Shown: positions 25,561-37,190 of the stretch, piece after piece
Layout: the number at the start of each line of letters is the position of its first letter
How positions within the stretch are numbered: position 1 is the first letter of the stretch
Assembly: GCA_022818135.1 (NCBI GenBank)
Contig: JAFMSR010000003.1
Span: forward strand, 14,185,325-14,249,324
Direction of reading: 5' to 3'
DNA: 64,000 nt
Source of the DNA: Saxidomus purpurata
Taxonomy: Eukaryota > Mollusca > Bivalvia > Venerida > Veneridae
Notes under the pieces: model-generated
What the model saw: only the letters and a program-made list of their open reading frames with translations
The model's database searches: none
What the model was told of the DNA's origin: nothing
Made by a program: the position numbers and the translations under genes

Positions 25561-27244
25561 TTGTGACTTAAGTTGTGTTTTGTTCTGTGACACCTACATT
25601 ATGTAAGTGTTTTATGTGATTGCATCGATGTTTTTGTTCGTTATGACTACTTTTGTCTCTCTTTTTTTTCGCCTGTAATTTTGGTTCTATTCTCAGTCAC
25701 TTCTACTATAGTATTTATCATTATCGTTTATTGTGTGATTAGTCACGGGCTATTTTTCATCTCCTCACACAACAATTGAGTTGTGCGGTTTATTTCTAAC
25801 TTTTGTGTGAAAGTATGTTGGAATCATTACAATAAAACTGGGTTTAAATGAAGGCTATAAAGATACTCCAGAATGTTGGAATCAAATCTAAAGGAAACAA
25901 GCCGAGGTATGGCATGTTAATATCAGAAGCGCAATGAAAACTTTTCATAATACCAGACTCCCCTATGATATATGGAATAAAAGCGCAGTAAAACCCTAAG
26001 GACCTCGTATTACTACTCTGAATGTAGCCACACTCGTATATTCCATGACTCCATGAAAACCTGTCACATTAAGTATGCATATTCTACGCATGGAATTGCT
26101 CCCGTTTCTTGGATATTGCCGAACACCACATGCAGCGGTTACTTCCCCTACCGGACAGGGGAAATCACTGCGTATTCTATTAGTAAATTGCTGCATATGA
26201 TATTTTCTTCTTAATCAAACTATGTATAACAAATTTTCATCCCAGTGAGAGCTATTCAATTCCGATTATCATCACTGTGCAAGAAATAATTGTAAGTTAT
26301 AATGAATATTTAAAAATGTCATATTTACCGGCGCCATTAGAAAATGAAGTTAGGTAATAACTAGTTAGGTAATAAATGCCAGTTCGCTATATCAAAGAGC
26401 AAAGGATTAATTGAAGTTTTACAGATGATGCATGCATGAAAGAGATCATAAGAACTTAATGTAATGAGAAGCTGTCATAGAAAATTTTCTCACCACCTAG
26501 AAGAATTCGGGTCTGATTTTCATGTTCTAATAAATGTTTCCCTGAATTGTGCTTTCGTTGATAGAGACTTTACCTGGAAACACAGTGTATAGGTGAAAAA
26601 ATACAGTTATACCTGTATGTATTGGCCAACAGGATTATTCAATTAAAAACGTCTGCTTGTAAGAGATGAAAAGATACGAGATAGAAAAAAAACTGCGACT
26701 TGAAGACTGCTATCAACAGAACTAACTACTATACTGACCCAAAATGAACGTCTCTAGTCTACAAAATGTAAAATAAATGTTTACAAAACATTATCATTAT
26801 TTCACTCCAGCACTGGCATGTCAGTGCAAAACGAAGCTAACTTTACAAAATATTATTGTTTATTTCACTTGAGCTCGGCTTCGCGAAAACCAGCGGTGGG
26901 TCATTTAAAATCAGACTGATCTGAACGCGTACTGTCCGCTCATTTTAAAGTCCCACGAGCACTGTGTATGTAAAGTTACCAAAAAAGATGACGGTTACTT
27001 GCTGTACTATGTAAGAAACGTTGTTATCGGGAAGAAGCGACAAAAATTAAAAACATGCGTACGTTAAAATTCTTTTATACTAAATAGAATACAATTCTAT
27101 CATTATTCTATCCGTTAATTATTATCTATTTAAGACTAAAGTGCTAAAGGGACTTTAATAGTCAATCTCAGTAACATGATGGTTCTTGTAATTATACTGA
27201 TGTTGTGCGATGAAAACAATTTCTTCCCCCACAGTGACTATACA
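25561..27244. other. Unassigned non-coding DNA with one isolated MITE-like end
   Basis: TACAGTTATACCTGTATG at 26602 looks like an end of the TACAGT MITE family without a visible partner. Otherwise nothing recognised. Confidence 0.4.
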
Positions 27245-27510
27245 TACAGTACACTCCGTCGTATATAAGCGGGTCGTACCGAGTATACCTCGAACGAGGA
27301 TGGTGGACCTAATAAGCACAATTACAAACCGTCGTATATAACGAACTTCTTCGGACCATTCAAATGTATTCGTTATATCCTGAATACGTTATATCCATAA
27401 TGACATTTTCATATCAAATAAAGAAGGAAAAAATCCGGGTCCACAATTTTGTTTTCTTTATATCAGGACTTTCGCTATATCCGATGTCATTATTTACAGA
27501 GTTTACTGTA
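27245..27510. mobile_element. MITE of the TACAGTAAACTCC family (266 bp)
   Basis: It starts TACAGTACACTCCGTCGTAT and ends AGAGTTTACTGTA, an inverted pair bounded by TA. The interior contains GTTATATCC and CGCTATATCCG words that recur in the copies at 35216-35352 and 35902-36143. Non-coding. Its right end abuts the next element directly. Confidence 0.7.
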
Positions 27511-27968
27511 GGTCAGGTGATCCTATTGCAGTCCGGCTCAGGGATTGGCGGAAAAAAGTACAGGGAACCCCGTAAGATTAAATGAGACATTACCTGATTG
27601 GTAGAAAAGGTTGTGTTTACAAATGAAAAATACTTATTTGAAAAATAAAATGCAATGTCTTCTGCACGCGAATGAATATTTTAGGACTGGTTATCATAAT
27701 AAATAACACAGAAATCGCCATATAAATTGAAGGTGCACACATGCGGTTTAGACCCCTAAATATCACCTGACTGAGTGGGATGGTTGTCTCCCTTGCCAAA
27801 TTGTAAAACATGGGTTGGTTATGCCCATATAAAAACAGCATTTTCTGGTGCCTAAGAGACTAATCAGTTTGAAAAAAGCAACACTATATGTGGGTATGAT
27901 GCAGGGTCACCTTCTGACTAGATTTATAATGTAAGTCAATGGGGGAAAACTATAGGAGTATCTGACCT
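27510..27968. mobile_element. MITE with AGGTCAGATACTCCTATTG-type ends (copy 1, 459 bp)
   Basis: The left end AGGTCAGGTGATCCTATTG and the right end (reverse complement AGGTCAGATACTCCTATAG) form a 19-bp imperfect inverted repeat. A second, highly similar full-length copy lies at 34723-35198. Both carry the same reverse-strand open frame (27617-27841 here), broken or altered differently in the two copies and without a known domain. I treat it as non-coding. Confidence 0.8.
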
Positions 27969-30560
27969 GTACATGTATGTAAAAGTAAACACGGTTAATT
28001 CCAACATAGCGATACTGAATTTTAGAATAAGACTCAACCTGGCGGAGAACCAAAATATAAAGGTTTTACTGTATTATTGAACCCTTGTGCGACTCTCGGG
28101 GTCTTTATATGAAATGCAGATGCTAGAAACATTCCAGGAACGTGTGCACCTTCTGGATCACGCTCTCATGAGCCCCCCTTAGATTCACAGGGTTTACGTG
28201 TAAAAATTAGAAGTATATAACATTTATGCGAATTTCCTTGTAAATTACTTATTGTTAAAATCTGAAAGCGGGCTGGGGTCTGTTACCTGTAAATTGCACG
28301 TGCATGTGGGGTTACAATTAACTCGAAACATCTGCAAAACATATAATATGAAGATGTTTTGTAGCTGTCTTATCAATTTTGTACTATTGCATAAAACAGT
28401 ATTTGCAATAAATATAAAGAAAATGCTAGTATACGTTTTTCGCACCGTAATGTTTAATGGAACAAGTAATTAATATAACCCGAAGCTAGATAATATAACC
28501 CGAAGCTGTAAAATGAACGAAACAAATAAGCACATCAACAACAGCAACAACAACTACAATAAAATGTATATATTATAGGGTTGGTTTAGTGCAGGAAAAT
28601 ACCGGTACGTTATATATCAAACTTGCATTTGAATCACCTGCTTCTGGTGATTCTGAAAGATTCCATTGATTTTCAATAGCACGATGCACACACTAGCAAA
28701 AATTATTTCGTGCAAACACGTTTTGTTAAGTAGGTAAAGTAAAGGTAAAGGACTACGGCGTACTGTTCTGACCAAACTTAGTGCCGTGCAAACTCACGGA
28801 AAACCCGTGCTGAACCTTTTGAAGTTATATTGATAGTCAAAATGGCTGGTGTGGCGTTGCAACTTGGTCAAGACACATGATTAAACCACAAGGAACCCTT
28901 CAAAAACAGAAAGAAAAAGGTTTTTGTCAGTAAGTTCTCTTGTTTACACACAGAAATGAAAATATACTAAACACATAAATGTGAAATTTTTGTCATTTTA
29001 CTCTTTTGTTATAGAGGAAAAAAAGGTCATAGAGATTCAATTTTTGTTGTTGTTGTTATTTTCGAAATATTACTTTTAAAACCCGGTGATGAATGTTTTC
29101 CTTGACATTTTAGTGCTCATTTTGAACATTAATAATAAAGCTGTTATCAGATGTAGGAAGTTAGTTTTCAAGTGTTATTTGATATGATTGAAACTATCAC
29201 TTCCGGATATGCCTAAATCTTGAATATACCTGAAATTATATTGCAAAACACTTTCATTAAACTGTTTCATTTTTTATGCAGATATTTCATCTCCACAGGT
29301 GGCAGTATATAATATTTTCATTTCTGAAGATAGTTATAACAGCTGGGAAACTAAAAGCGTCTAGACGAAAACGTCGTAAATTTTTTATTTTTTTTTTACA
29401 TATTGGGTCTTTGTTTTGAACATTGAAAGGAATTTTTAGAGTATGAATATTTTGTGTCGCCCAGATGAATGCATAAAGGCTTATCAGCTAAGCTGTGGAT
29501 ACAAACATGTACAAAATGGTGAAACAGAATGTCACAAGCACGTCCCGGCGCTGTCGTATGGTGGTCTTTTGTAACCATCTGACCAAAGGTCGTTTTCACG
29601 GTCACGGCAAATCATTTGTGGTTACTATTGTAATATTCAATATACATGTAATTGTAATTGAACATTAAAAAACAAAAATTAAAATGATGTATTATTAGTA
29701 TCACGTGAAGTGACTCTCTACGAATGTGAAAGCAATTGTTATTTTCCTAGAAATCAGTGTTATTTACATGTACGTAAATTTTTCCCTATTGTTCTTTCAA
29801 GACAAAATGCTCATATATAAAAAAAAATAACCATGATGATAAGTCATATTTGCATGATTTTAAGAAAACTCTGTGCCACTCACACAATAGACCACAAGGT
29901 ATAGATGGTGACGATAACGACCGAAAAACACCTCAAACTAACATGACCAGACCGCACAGAATTGTTGTTAATGGACGTGGGTTTCTTCCAGCCAGTTATA
30001 CAATAAAATATAAATAGTCTTTCCTTTAATAGTATAATTCGTGCGTTACTACTGAGGGTAAATTCCCACTCGTCTTGTATATGTTTAACTCTTGTTGTTG
30101 TTGTTGCTGCTGATGCTGATGCTGCTGTTTTAAAATATCTCAATTATTTTTTTTCTAAAACTGAGTCAGTTTTTCCTACTCTGTGCATCTAATTTTCTCT
30201 ATTTTTAAATGCAATTGGAGATATAAGAAGTAAACAAGTTATCTCCCTTGGCAGATAAAGTCGAAGATAGACCAGATGTGCAACATGATTTTATCATTTG
30301 GAACTCTTTGTTTTTATCGTTGTTTCTCAGACGACGGATAGTCCAGTTCTTATTTGTGAAATGTTTCATTTTTCTGTTGATCAACATGTGAAGATTGTCA
30401 GAATCAAGAAAATAGGGATAAAACCAGAGTAATCCTAATGAGAGGATCAACTTCCGGTCAGAGAGTATCGACGGGAGGTAACTCGTTAAATTGTTGAGTA
30501 AAACCGGAAGCTACGGTGATCAGTTTGATCTTTTCGTTTCATTACGTGTCAACACATACC
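27969..30560. other. Unassigned non-coding DNA
   Basis: TAATATAACCCGAAGC is duplicated near 28471-28506, and TTG/CTG trinucleotide runs occur near 29041-29058 and 30092-30128. The run GTAAAGTAAAGGTAAAGG near 28735 resembles an inverted SINE tail. No gene is seen. Confidence 0.4.
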
Positions 30561-30568
30561 ATCAAAAC

Positions 30569-30700
30569 ATGCAGTAGTGTAGAGGTTAAAGTGTCGGTCG
30601 CTCATCCCGGATTTTGCGGGTTCGAGTCGCACTGGGGTCACGACCGTACTTCCACATATGACACCAGTATTGGTTTTGACTCGAAAGTGACTCGATAAGC
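30569..30700 (+). mobile_element. tRNA-derived retroposon, short
   Basis: The tRNA-like head has A-box-like AGTGTAGAGGTTAA and the B box GGGTTCGAGTC at 30618-30628. A short body follows that I cannot match to the other SINEs here. No tail is clear. Confidence 0.55.
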
Positions 30701-31678
30701 TTCAAGCTTTCTTCACATTCGAGCTAAAATAAATTAGTATAAACTAAAACATGCACATTTATAACAAATGTATGTAATTGAAACATATGTATGATTAATA
30801 TCAATCGTGAAAGGAAAAGGGTTATATCACAAGTGTTCAACAACTTGAACGATTAAAAACTATGTTGCTCATTTGTTTCTATTCCACTTCATTTTCATGT
30901 TGTAGATAAATATCTGTACAATTAACATGTTTCCTTTTATGTTCACCAAACTGTGCATGAAATTGCTTAAATAAACCAAACAACCCATGAGAAACTAGCT
31001 ATAAAACTGAAGTCATAAACATTTATATACAATTCAACTTGCATTTTACCGCAAAATAAATAAAAATATCTACTCAAAAACAGTTGGTTATAAAAATAAA
31101 AAGCAGATGCTGGCGCTTGCATGAATATACATGTACACCGTTACGTAAACTTTCACTTTGCATCACTCATTCGTGAGAAATGGTTTTGGTTTTGAATAGA
31201 AAACTGAAACCTCAAATATAAACGAATGTTTACACATCACATATTGTTCAGTGATAATATTTAGTAGTGGGACACAATTTCTATAACAACCAAAGAATGT
31301 CAGTCGTAACTAGTGCAAGTGTATAAAATGTATTTAAATCAGTAGTGAAGGTTTTTTTTTCAGTGGTTTTCAATGTGCTATCTGCCTGGTACTCTTATTT
31401 CCGCTTTACTAATAGCGAGGAAATTAAGTCACTTCCTAATTACAAGATCTGAGTCAAGTGATGCATTCTGGTAAGGATTTTATCGTACAAACATGAATGT
31501 GAAGTGCGTTGGTATGCTCTCATATATACTTGGTATATACAGCGCTTAACTATTTTTTATTTGATTTTGACTACTGTTGGAGATTCATAAACCTACTGTT
31601 TACTATATACAATGTATCTATACAAACTCGATCTGTATGTTCTTGAAATTAAATTAATTTTTGTACATCTAATTTCAG
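30701..31678. other. Upstream/5' intron region of the WH1-CRIB gene
   Basis: This interval holds no recognisable gene. Its last bases, TTGTACATCTAATTTCAG ending at 31678, form a good splice acceptor (pyrimidine-rich tract plus CAG). At least part of the interval is therefore probably the 5' intron of the gene at 31679, with non-coding first exon(s) further upstream. I could not place the promoter or the donor. Confidence 0.5.
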
Positions 31679-33010
31679 GTTACACATTGAAGAATGTTAA
31701 AACATCGTGTTCAGACGGTTGCCGTGCCTAGCGCACCACCTGACACAAGCAACTATCCTATACCACAGCAAAACGTTCAGCCGGGTACCAGTAACTATCC
31801 GGGTATTCAGATTAGCGCTCCGTCTGGTACCGAGGCGGTTGACGGGCCACCTGCTTTCGGTGATTATCATGGTGCGCAAACAGGACAGCTCAACAGTTAT
31901 CACACAGCACCGGTTGTTGCTAATACTCATCAAAACACACAACAAACGGTACAAAATCAAGGGTACCAGAGTTTTCAGAACCAGCAATATACTCCGAACA
32001 CATCACCTTCACACGTGATTAATGATAGTGACTTTACTGCCACTTCCGGCAGTCAGCCATTACAAATTAATTCTAAAGAGAACATGCATCCTTCTAGTGT
32101 TCAGTTACAGGATTCTAAAGGTGTTCGGATAATTACAGAAAAATATGACTCCCTGAAGAGGTTGTCAACATCCCCGCAAAAATCTCCACTAGGGTCGCCG
32201 TGCAGTGACGGAGGCTCGTTTTCGTTCACAGATATGATAATGTCACAAAAATACCGAGAAGGAGTTACTGAACAGGACCTTCTACAAGTGGACACATTTT
32301 ACCGTAGCCACAAATCGGAAGTGTATGTGTGTGGTTGTTTAGTTAATATGTATTTCGGATCAGCGAAAGCTGCTTTGAATAATGACCAATGGACTTTCTC
32401 CAGTACGGGAATCCCGCTTCTCCTCTTAGACAGCGGAGAACACCACAGAGAAAGGAAACTGTCTATCATCCTGGCAGAGAAGGGGACTGGTTTCACAATT
32501 TGGCGGGATGTAATAGATAACCTCACTGGTTATCGAACGCCAAATGCAAACTTTCATACCATGCATACGTCGAAAGATTATTCGAAGTTAGCGGGATTTA
32601 GTTTCGACGATGCAAGCGCTGCATCGGAATTCTACGGTCATCTTCATAAACTCACTGCTGACCCGGCTGACGCTCTTTTGAAATCTGGAAATCTAAAGAA
32701 AAAGAAATCCATCAAAGATAAGAAAAAGAAAAAACTTCCGAAAAAGACAGAAATTTCTCAGCCATGTTGTTTTGTTCATGTAACTAAACTGGACCGACCA
32801 ATGACCGACGACAGTGAATCAACTTCAAGCAGCAAAACTTCAAATCCAAACGAAATTTCTGCACCATTTAATTTTCACCACGTGACAGCTCCTTCCGGAA
32901 CCGGAAGTGACGTATCAAATTTAATGGGCAGTAAGTTGACATTGACTAGTACCAGCAGTGTAGATTCCGGTTTATCAGAAGACAGAGGCTCATCAAAAGC
33001 GGGAAATTAA
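31679..33010 (+). CDS. WASP-like WH1 domain protein with polybasic stretch and two CRIB-like motifs, single coding exon
   Basis: The coding sequence is 31694-33010 (438 aa), preceded by a splice acceptor at 31678 and a 15-nt leader. Residues 1-200 are low-complexity (Gln/Ser/Pro/Asn, repeated TSNYP). Residues about 207-318 look like a WH1/EVH1 domain of the WASP type: VYVCGCLVNMYF at the start, GFTIWRDV, the FHTMH motif and AGFSFDDASAASEFYGHL, which parallels the FHTF...GLNFADEDEAQAF end of WASP WH1. Residues about 335-352 are strongly basic (KKKKSIKDKKKKKLPKK). ISQPCCFVH (354-362) and ISAPFNFHH (388-396) fit the core of the Cdc42/Rac-binding CRIB motif (ISxPxxFxH), but both lack the following HVG. 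WH1, basic region, CRIB is the order of the N-terminal half of WASP/N-WASP. The proline-rich, WH2 and acidic VCA parts are absent: the protein ends in a Ser-rich tail and a stop. Likely role, by inference: a small-GTPase and phosphoinositide-responsive actin adaptor without direct Arp2/3 activation. No orthologous gene name is certain. The stop codon is in frame and no downstream exon is needed. Confidence 0.8.
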
Positions 33011-34521
33011 AACATCAAGCGACATTTTGAAGATTTGTTATAATTACCTCTAGTCACGTACTGTAATGTTTAATTTCCTGTATTTAATTTCCAATATGAG
33101 TTTCGTCATAGATAGATATTATAATTAATATACCGCTTTCCACAACATAGCTAAAATCACTCAGCAGGGGTGTGGCTGTCGTTAGGCAAAATAAGTAAAT
33201 GCGAACTGAAATTTGTCGCCCCATTCTTTATTTGTCTACGAGTAATTAACGCCAAGGGATTGGAAAAGACTTCATGCGTTTCCAAATCTTCCTTACTTTG
33301 TCATCTTGTGGATGATCCGAACTATTGCCGGAGACGTTTTTCCCATGTCTGCTTATGTCCAGAAAAGCCGGACAAACTGGTAAAAGATGGTACTAAGTGC
33401 ATGAAAAGGTGCTAAATTCTTTTCGTGCGAAAAAATATGTCATTACCATGATTATTCGGGGAAGGGGGCTATGTCCAGCAAAAGAAGAGCTGCTCGTCTT
33501 GACCCCGGTTTTTTTTTGCGTAAAATATGAATTGAACACAGCTACGCCCCTCAAACGTCCATTACAGAAGAAAATAGAATTGCAAGTATTTTCTTTTTTG
33601 CTTCATGAAATAACGGACGTATATTATTACGCTGCGATCTGTTAGTTTGATATATTTTAGATGAAAGTTCAGCTATTGATTTACTCAATTTATGAATCAT
33701 TATCTTCATTTTAAAGAGTTGCGCGTCAGATTGCAGTATATAAATGCATTAGGTATAGGTCAGTTGATTGTACTGCGGCGTAAACTATTTTTAGCTCACT
33801 GTAATTCTACGGTAAATGCCGAGAATAACGGTTAGCTCACGTCTTGATTTGTTGTTGATTTATATTAACTGCTCTGCTGATTTATTGTTCTATATGCATA
33901 CAATTATAAACATTGTGCCTTTATCAACATTTGCTTTTTCATTGAACTTACAAACTTTCGTCATTTCAGCAAAACGAATTTCTGTATAATAAACAAATCT
34001 TGAGACAGACATTGGTCAGTTTGTCTGCCAGAAAGATGTTTTTATTCCATAAGACAATTTGTCGTATAAAGTATGTCTGTTTGCGTCAACCAGTCAATCA
34101 ATCGTCTATCTACATAGATGGAGAAACTGCAGACGAATATTTATCACAAGTTATACGGGTTTTAGAAGAAATAATTATATTTTGGAATTCCCAAATGTCT
34201 GTTCTCCAGATTAGGATCACAATATGACATACTTTGTCTGCTGCCAAAATCGAGCCTTTGTCTGAAACCAGCATACAAACTGATAAAAGAATTTAACAAA
34301 TGTATAACTGATTATATATCGATCAAATAAAAGCGGGAAGTAGGCCACGCCCGTATTTTCTTTATAAAGAAATGATCTCAGTCGAACTGTTTGAATCAGA
34401 TATCAAACATTGTCAGATTTTATAAAGAATTTCATTAGGTAGTCTCCCTTCATAAAATCTTGATTGTCTACGATACATGCCTAATTGAATTGTCTCCCTT
34501 AGACAAACGTGATCGGAAAAT
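33011..34521. other. 3' flank of the WH1-CRIB gene, non-coding
   Basis: This probably includes the 3' UTR just after 33010, but I see no decisive polyadenylation signal. No further exon of the gene and no other gene is recognised before the duplicated block begins at about 34522. Confidence 0.45.
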
Positions 34522-34722
34522 CGATAATGGATCGATGTGGGTAAACTAAATAATCACTGCTACTGCTACTATGGTTTTATTTCATAAATTTCAATAGATT
34601 TACAAGACGACATACAACAAATATAAAAAGTCAAATAGTTCGTCCACATACTCCAAGATAATATCTGTTAAATAGCCTTGTCTACATACATATGGCAAAT
34701 GTGCATTTGACTTTACAAGTTG

Positions 34723-35198
34723 AGGTCAGATGATCCTATTGCAGTCCGGCTCAGGGATTGGTTGAAAAAAGTACAGTGAAACCCGTAAGATTAAATGAGA
34801 CATTACCTGATTGGTAGAAAAAGTTGTGTTTACAAATGAAAAATACTTATTTGAAAAATAAAATGCAATGTCTTCTGCACGCGAATGAATATTTTAGGAC
34901 TGGTTATCATAATAAATAACACTGAAATCGCCATATAAATAGAAGGTGTACACATGCGGTTTAGACCACTAAATCTCACCTGACTGAGTGGGGTGGTTAT
35001 CTCCCTCGCCAAATTGCAAAAGAACTGGGTTGGTTAAGCACATATAAAAACAGCATTTTCTGGTGTCTGAGAGATTAATCTGTTCGAAAAAAGTAATTTC
35101 AATGGTCAACACTCTATAGGTGGGTATGATACAGGGTCCTCTTTTGACTAGATTTATAATGGAAGTCAATGGGGGAAAACAATAGGAGTATCTGACCT
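34723..35198. mobile_element. MITE with AGGTCAGATACTCCTATTG-type ends (copy 2, 476 bp), unit A only
   Basis: The left end is AGGTCAGATGATCCTATTG and the right end reads CAATAGGAGTATCTGACCT. It is nearly the same along its length as 27510-27968. The corresponding sites in unit B (about 48337) and unit C (about 60135) are empty and read GACTTTACATTGAATTC-like without the insert, so this copy inserted into unit A or was lost from the others. Confidence 0.85.
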
Positions 35199-35215
35199 AA
35201 AATTCATAATAATTA

Positions 35216-35352
35216 TACAGTAAACACTGTATATAACGAACTCCTTGTGACCATTTAAATACGTTCCGTATATGAAACTGGGACCTAAAAATGTGTTCCT
35301 TATATCCTGAATTTCGCTATATTCGGAGTCGAAATATACGGTGTTTACTGTA
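35216..35352. mobile_element. MITE of the TACAGTAAAC family (137 bp)
   Basis: TACAGTAAACACTGTATATA at the left and CGGTGTTTACTGTA at the right form terminal inverted repeats including a TA at each end. Shared left-end sequence starts near 48360 in unit B and 60154 in unit C, so the insertion predates the duplication. In B and C its right part is lost or replaced. Confidence 0.75.
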
Positions 35353-35901
35353 TTGCTGAATGTGATTGGGCATTCAAAACATTTAATCTTGTACGATTTA
35401 GGGCAGTTTATCATGGGTAAACAAGGAAGTCGTATTTGAATATTTCAAAAGGAATGTTTTAAAAAGTTTTAAAGACTCCAGCTGTGGGAATTAATTGATT
35501 TTAGTGAGTAGGGAGTGGTTGCTGTGGTTACATATTTAACACTTCATGTCAAACTGTCACAAGATATGCCTGTTACGGACAATTCAAGGGCTGAAATTCT
35601 CCGGAGCAATCACGTGATCCCATAAAACGTCCCGTCTCCAAGAACGGACGTAAAATAACAAACAGTTATTAAGTACATTTTAACTTTAACATCCATTTTT
35701 TTACATACAGTATACCATATATTCTAACTGAAAATTTTAAGATCTCATAAAATGTGAAAATGTCGTCTGTGATTAAATAAAAAAGAAGACAAGTTTAAAT
35801 CAATGACAAACTAAGATTGATCATGAATAATTTGCTGGTATATTTTATACAAAAAAGATTGCACTTAAGTGAACGTCAACTATTAACATTCTTAGAATAA
35901 A

Positions 35902-36143
35902 TACAGTAAACTCCGTTTATAACGAATACCTTTGGACAATTTAAATTTGTTCCTAATACAGTAAACAGCGTTTATAAGGAACTCCTTGTGACTCATTTAA
36001 ATGTGTTCCTTATATCCGGGGTTTGCTTTAACCATATAACATTTCATGTAAAATAAAGAAAGACTAAAACTCGGGAAGAGAATATTAGTCCCTTATATCC
36101 TAATTTTCGCTATGTCCGGAGTCGTTATATACGGAGTATGTAG
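35902..36143. mobile_element. MITE of the TACAGTAAACTCC family, compound copy
   Basis: The left end is TACAGTAAACTCCGTTTATA at 35902. A second left-like end, TACAGTAAACAGCGTTTATA, lies about 53 bp inside (near 35955), suggesting a copy nested in another. The right end carries CCGGAGTCGTTATATACGGA. Homologous sequence lies at 61885-62070 in unit C and, inverted, near 62700-62910. Confidence 0.65.
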
Positions 36144-36539
36144 GTAAACCATGGCGTAAGGGTCACAGACTTAGACTTAGGACAATGTTCTAAGCTGTGA
36201 TCAATGAACGATTTCAATTAGCAATGCTCACTGAGTTATATTCACTGAATTGTTCAAATGAGAAAACTGAAGTTAGTACATGTACTGTTATGAGAGTAAA
36301 TTTTCTAAGTGAGTGTTTTCCACTGGGAGACGGTAATAACGAACTTCTCCCTGAAAAAGTTAGTAAGTTTATCACCAAGTTATGTTCTCTTAAGAGCAAA
36401 TTGTGAGTAATGTTCAGTAAATACAAGTGAGTGAGTATGATATCCGAGAACTGATCACTAAACATTGCTCAGTAAGTAATGGTCAGTGATTACTGGTGAC
36501 TGAATAGAATGCAATAAACACTTCTTGCTCCAAAAAATA

Positions 36540-37190
36540 CGGTAACACGTTATGACGATGCAACAGCACGACAACACGACATGATAATGCGACAGCACGA
36601 TAATACGACAGGACAATGCGAGAGCACGATAACACGACATGACAGTGCGACAGCACGATAAGACGACAGGGCGATGCGACAGCACGATAAGACGACAGGG
36701 CGATGCGACGGCATGGTGACACAAAGCGACAACGCGATAACACGACAGACAATGCGACAGCACGATAACACGATAGGACGATTCAACAGCACGATTACAC
36801 GATAAGACGATAAGTAAGCATGATAACACGACATAACGATGCGACAGCACGATAGGACGATGCGACGGCATGATAACACGGTGCAACAACACGATAACAC
36901 GACAGACGATGCGACAGCACGATGACAAGACATGACAATACAACGACGTATTAAAACGATGCGACAGCACGATAACACGACAGAACGATGCGATAGCACG
37001 ACAACTCGATAGGATGATGTGAAATAATGACAGCACGATAGAACAATGTAAAATAACTACAACACGATAGGATGATACGAAGACACGACAGGATGATACG
37101 AGAGACCGAAAACAAGACAGAATGATGCGAAAATACGACATAAGACAGGATGATACGCTAGTACAACAACATGATATGACGATACAAAGT
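36540..37190. repeat. 29/21-bp minisatellite of CGACAGCACGATAA (unit A)
   Basis: Units such as GATAAGACGACAGGGCGATG + CGACAGCAC (29 bp) alternate with 21-bp units (GATAGGACGATGCGACGGCA + T). The 8-bp difference reflects a shorter internal period of about 8 bp (CGACAGCA, CGATAACA, CGACAGGA). The reverse strand stays open over most of it (36458-37207), giving a Cys/Ser/Arg/Val-rich translation. I consider that an artefact of the repeat because the copy in unit B is frame-shifted. Confidence 0.85.

Noticed and set aside
27617..27841. Open frame shared between two loci (also 34830-35012), which looks like conservation
   Set aside because: Both lie inside copies of the same MITE, so the similarity comes from the element. 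The N-terminal parts differ and no domain is known.
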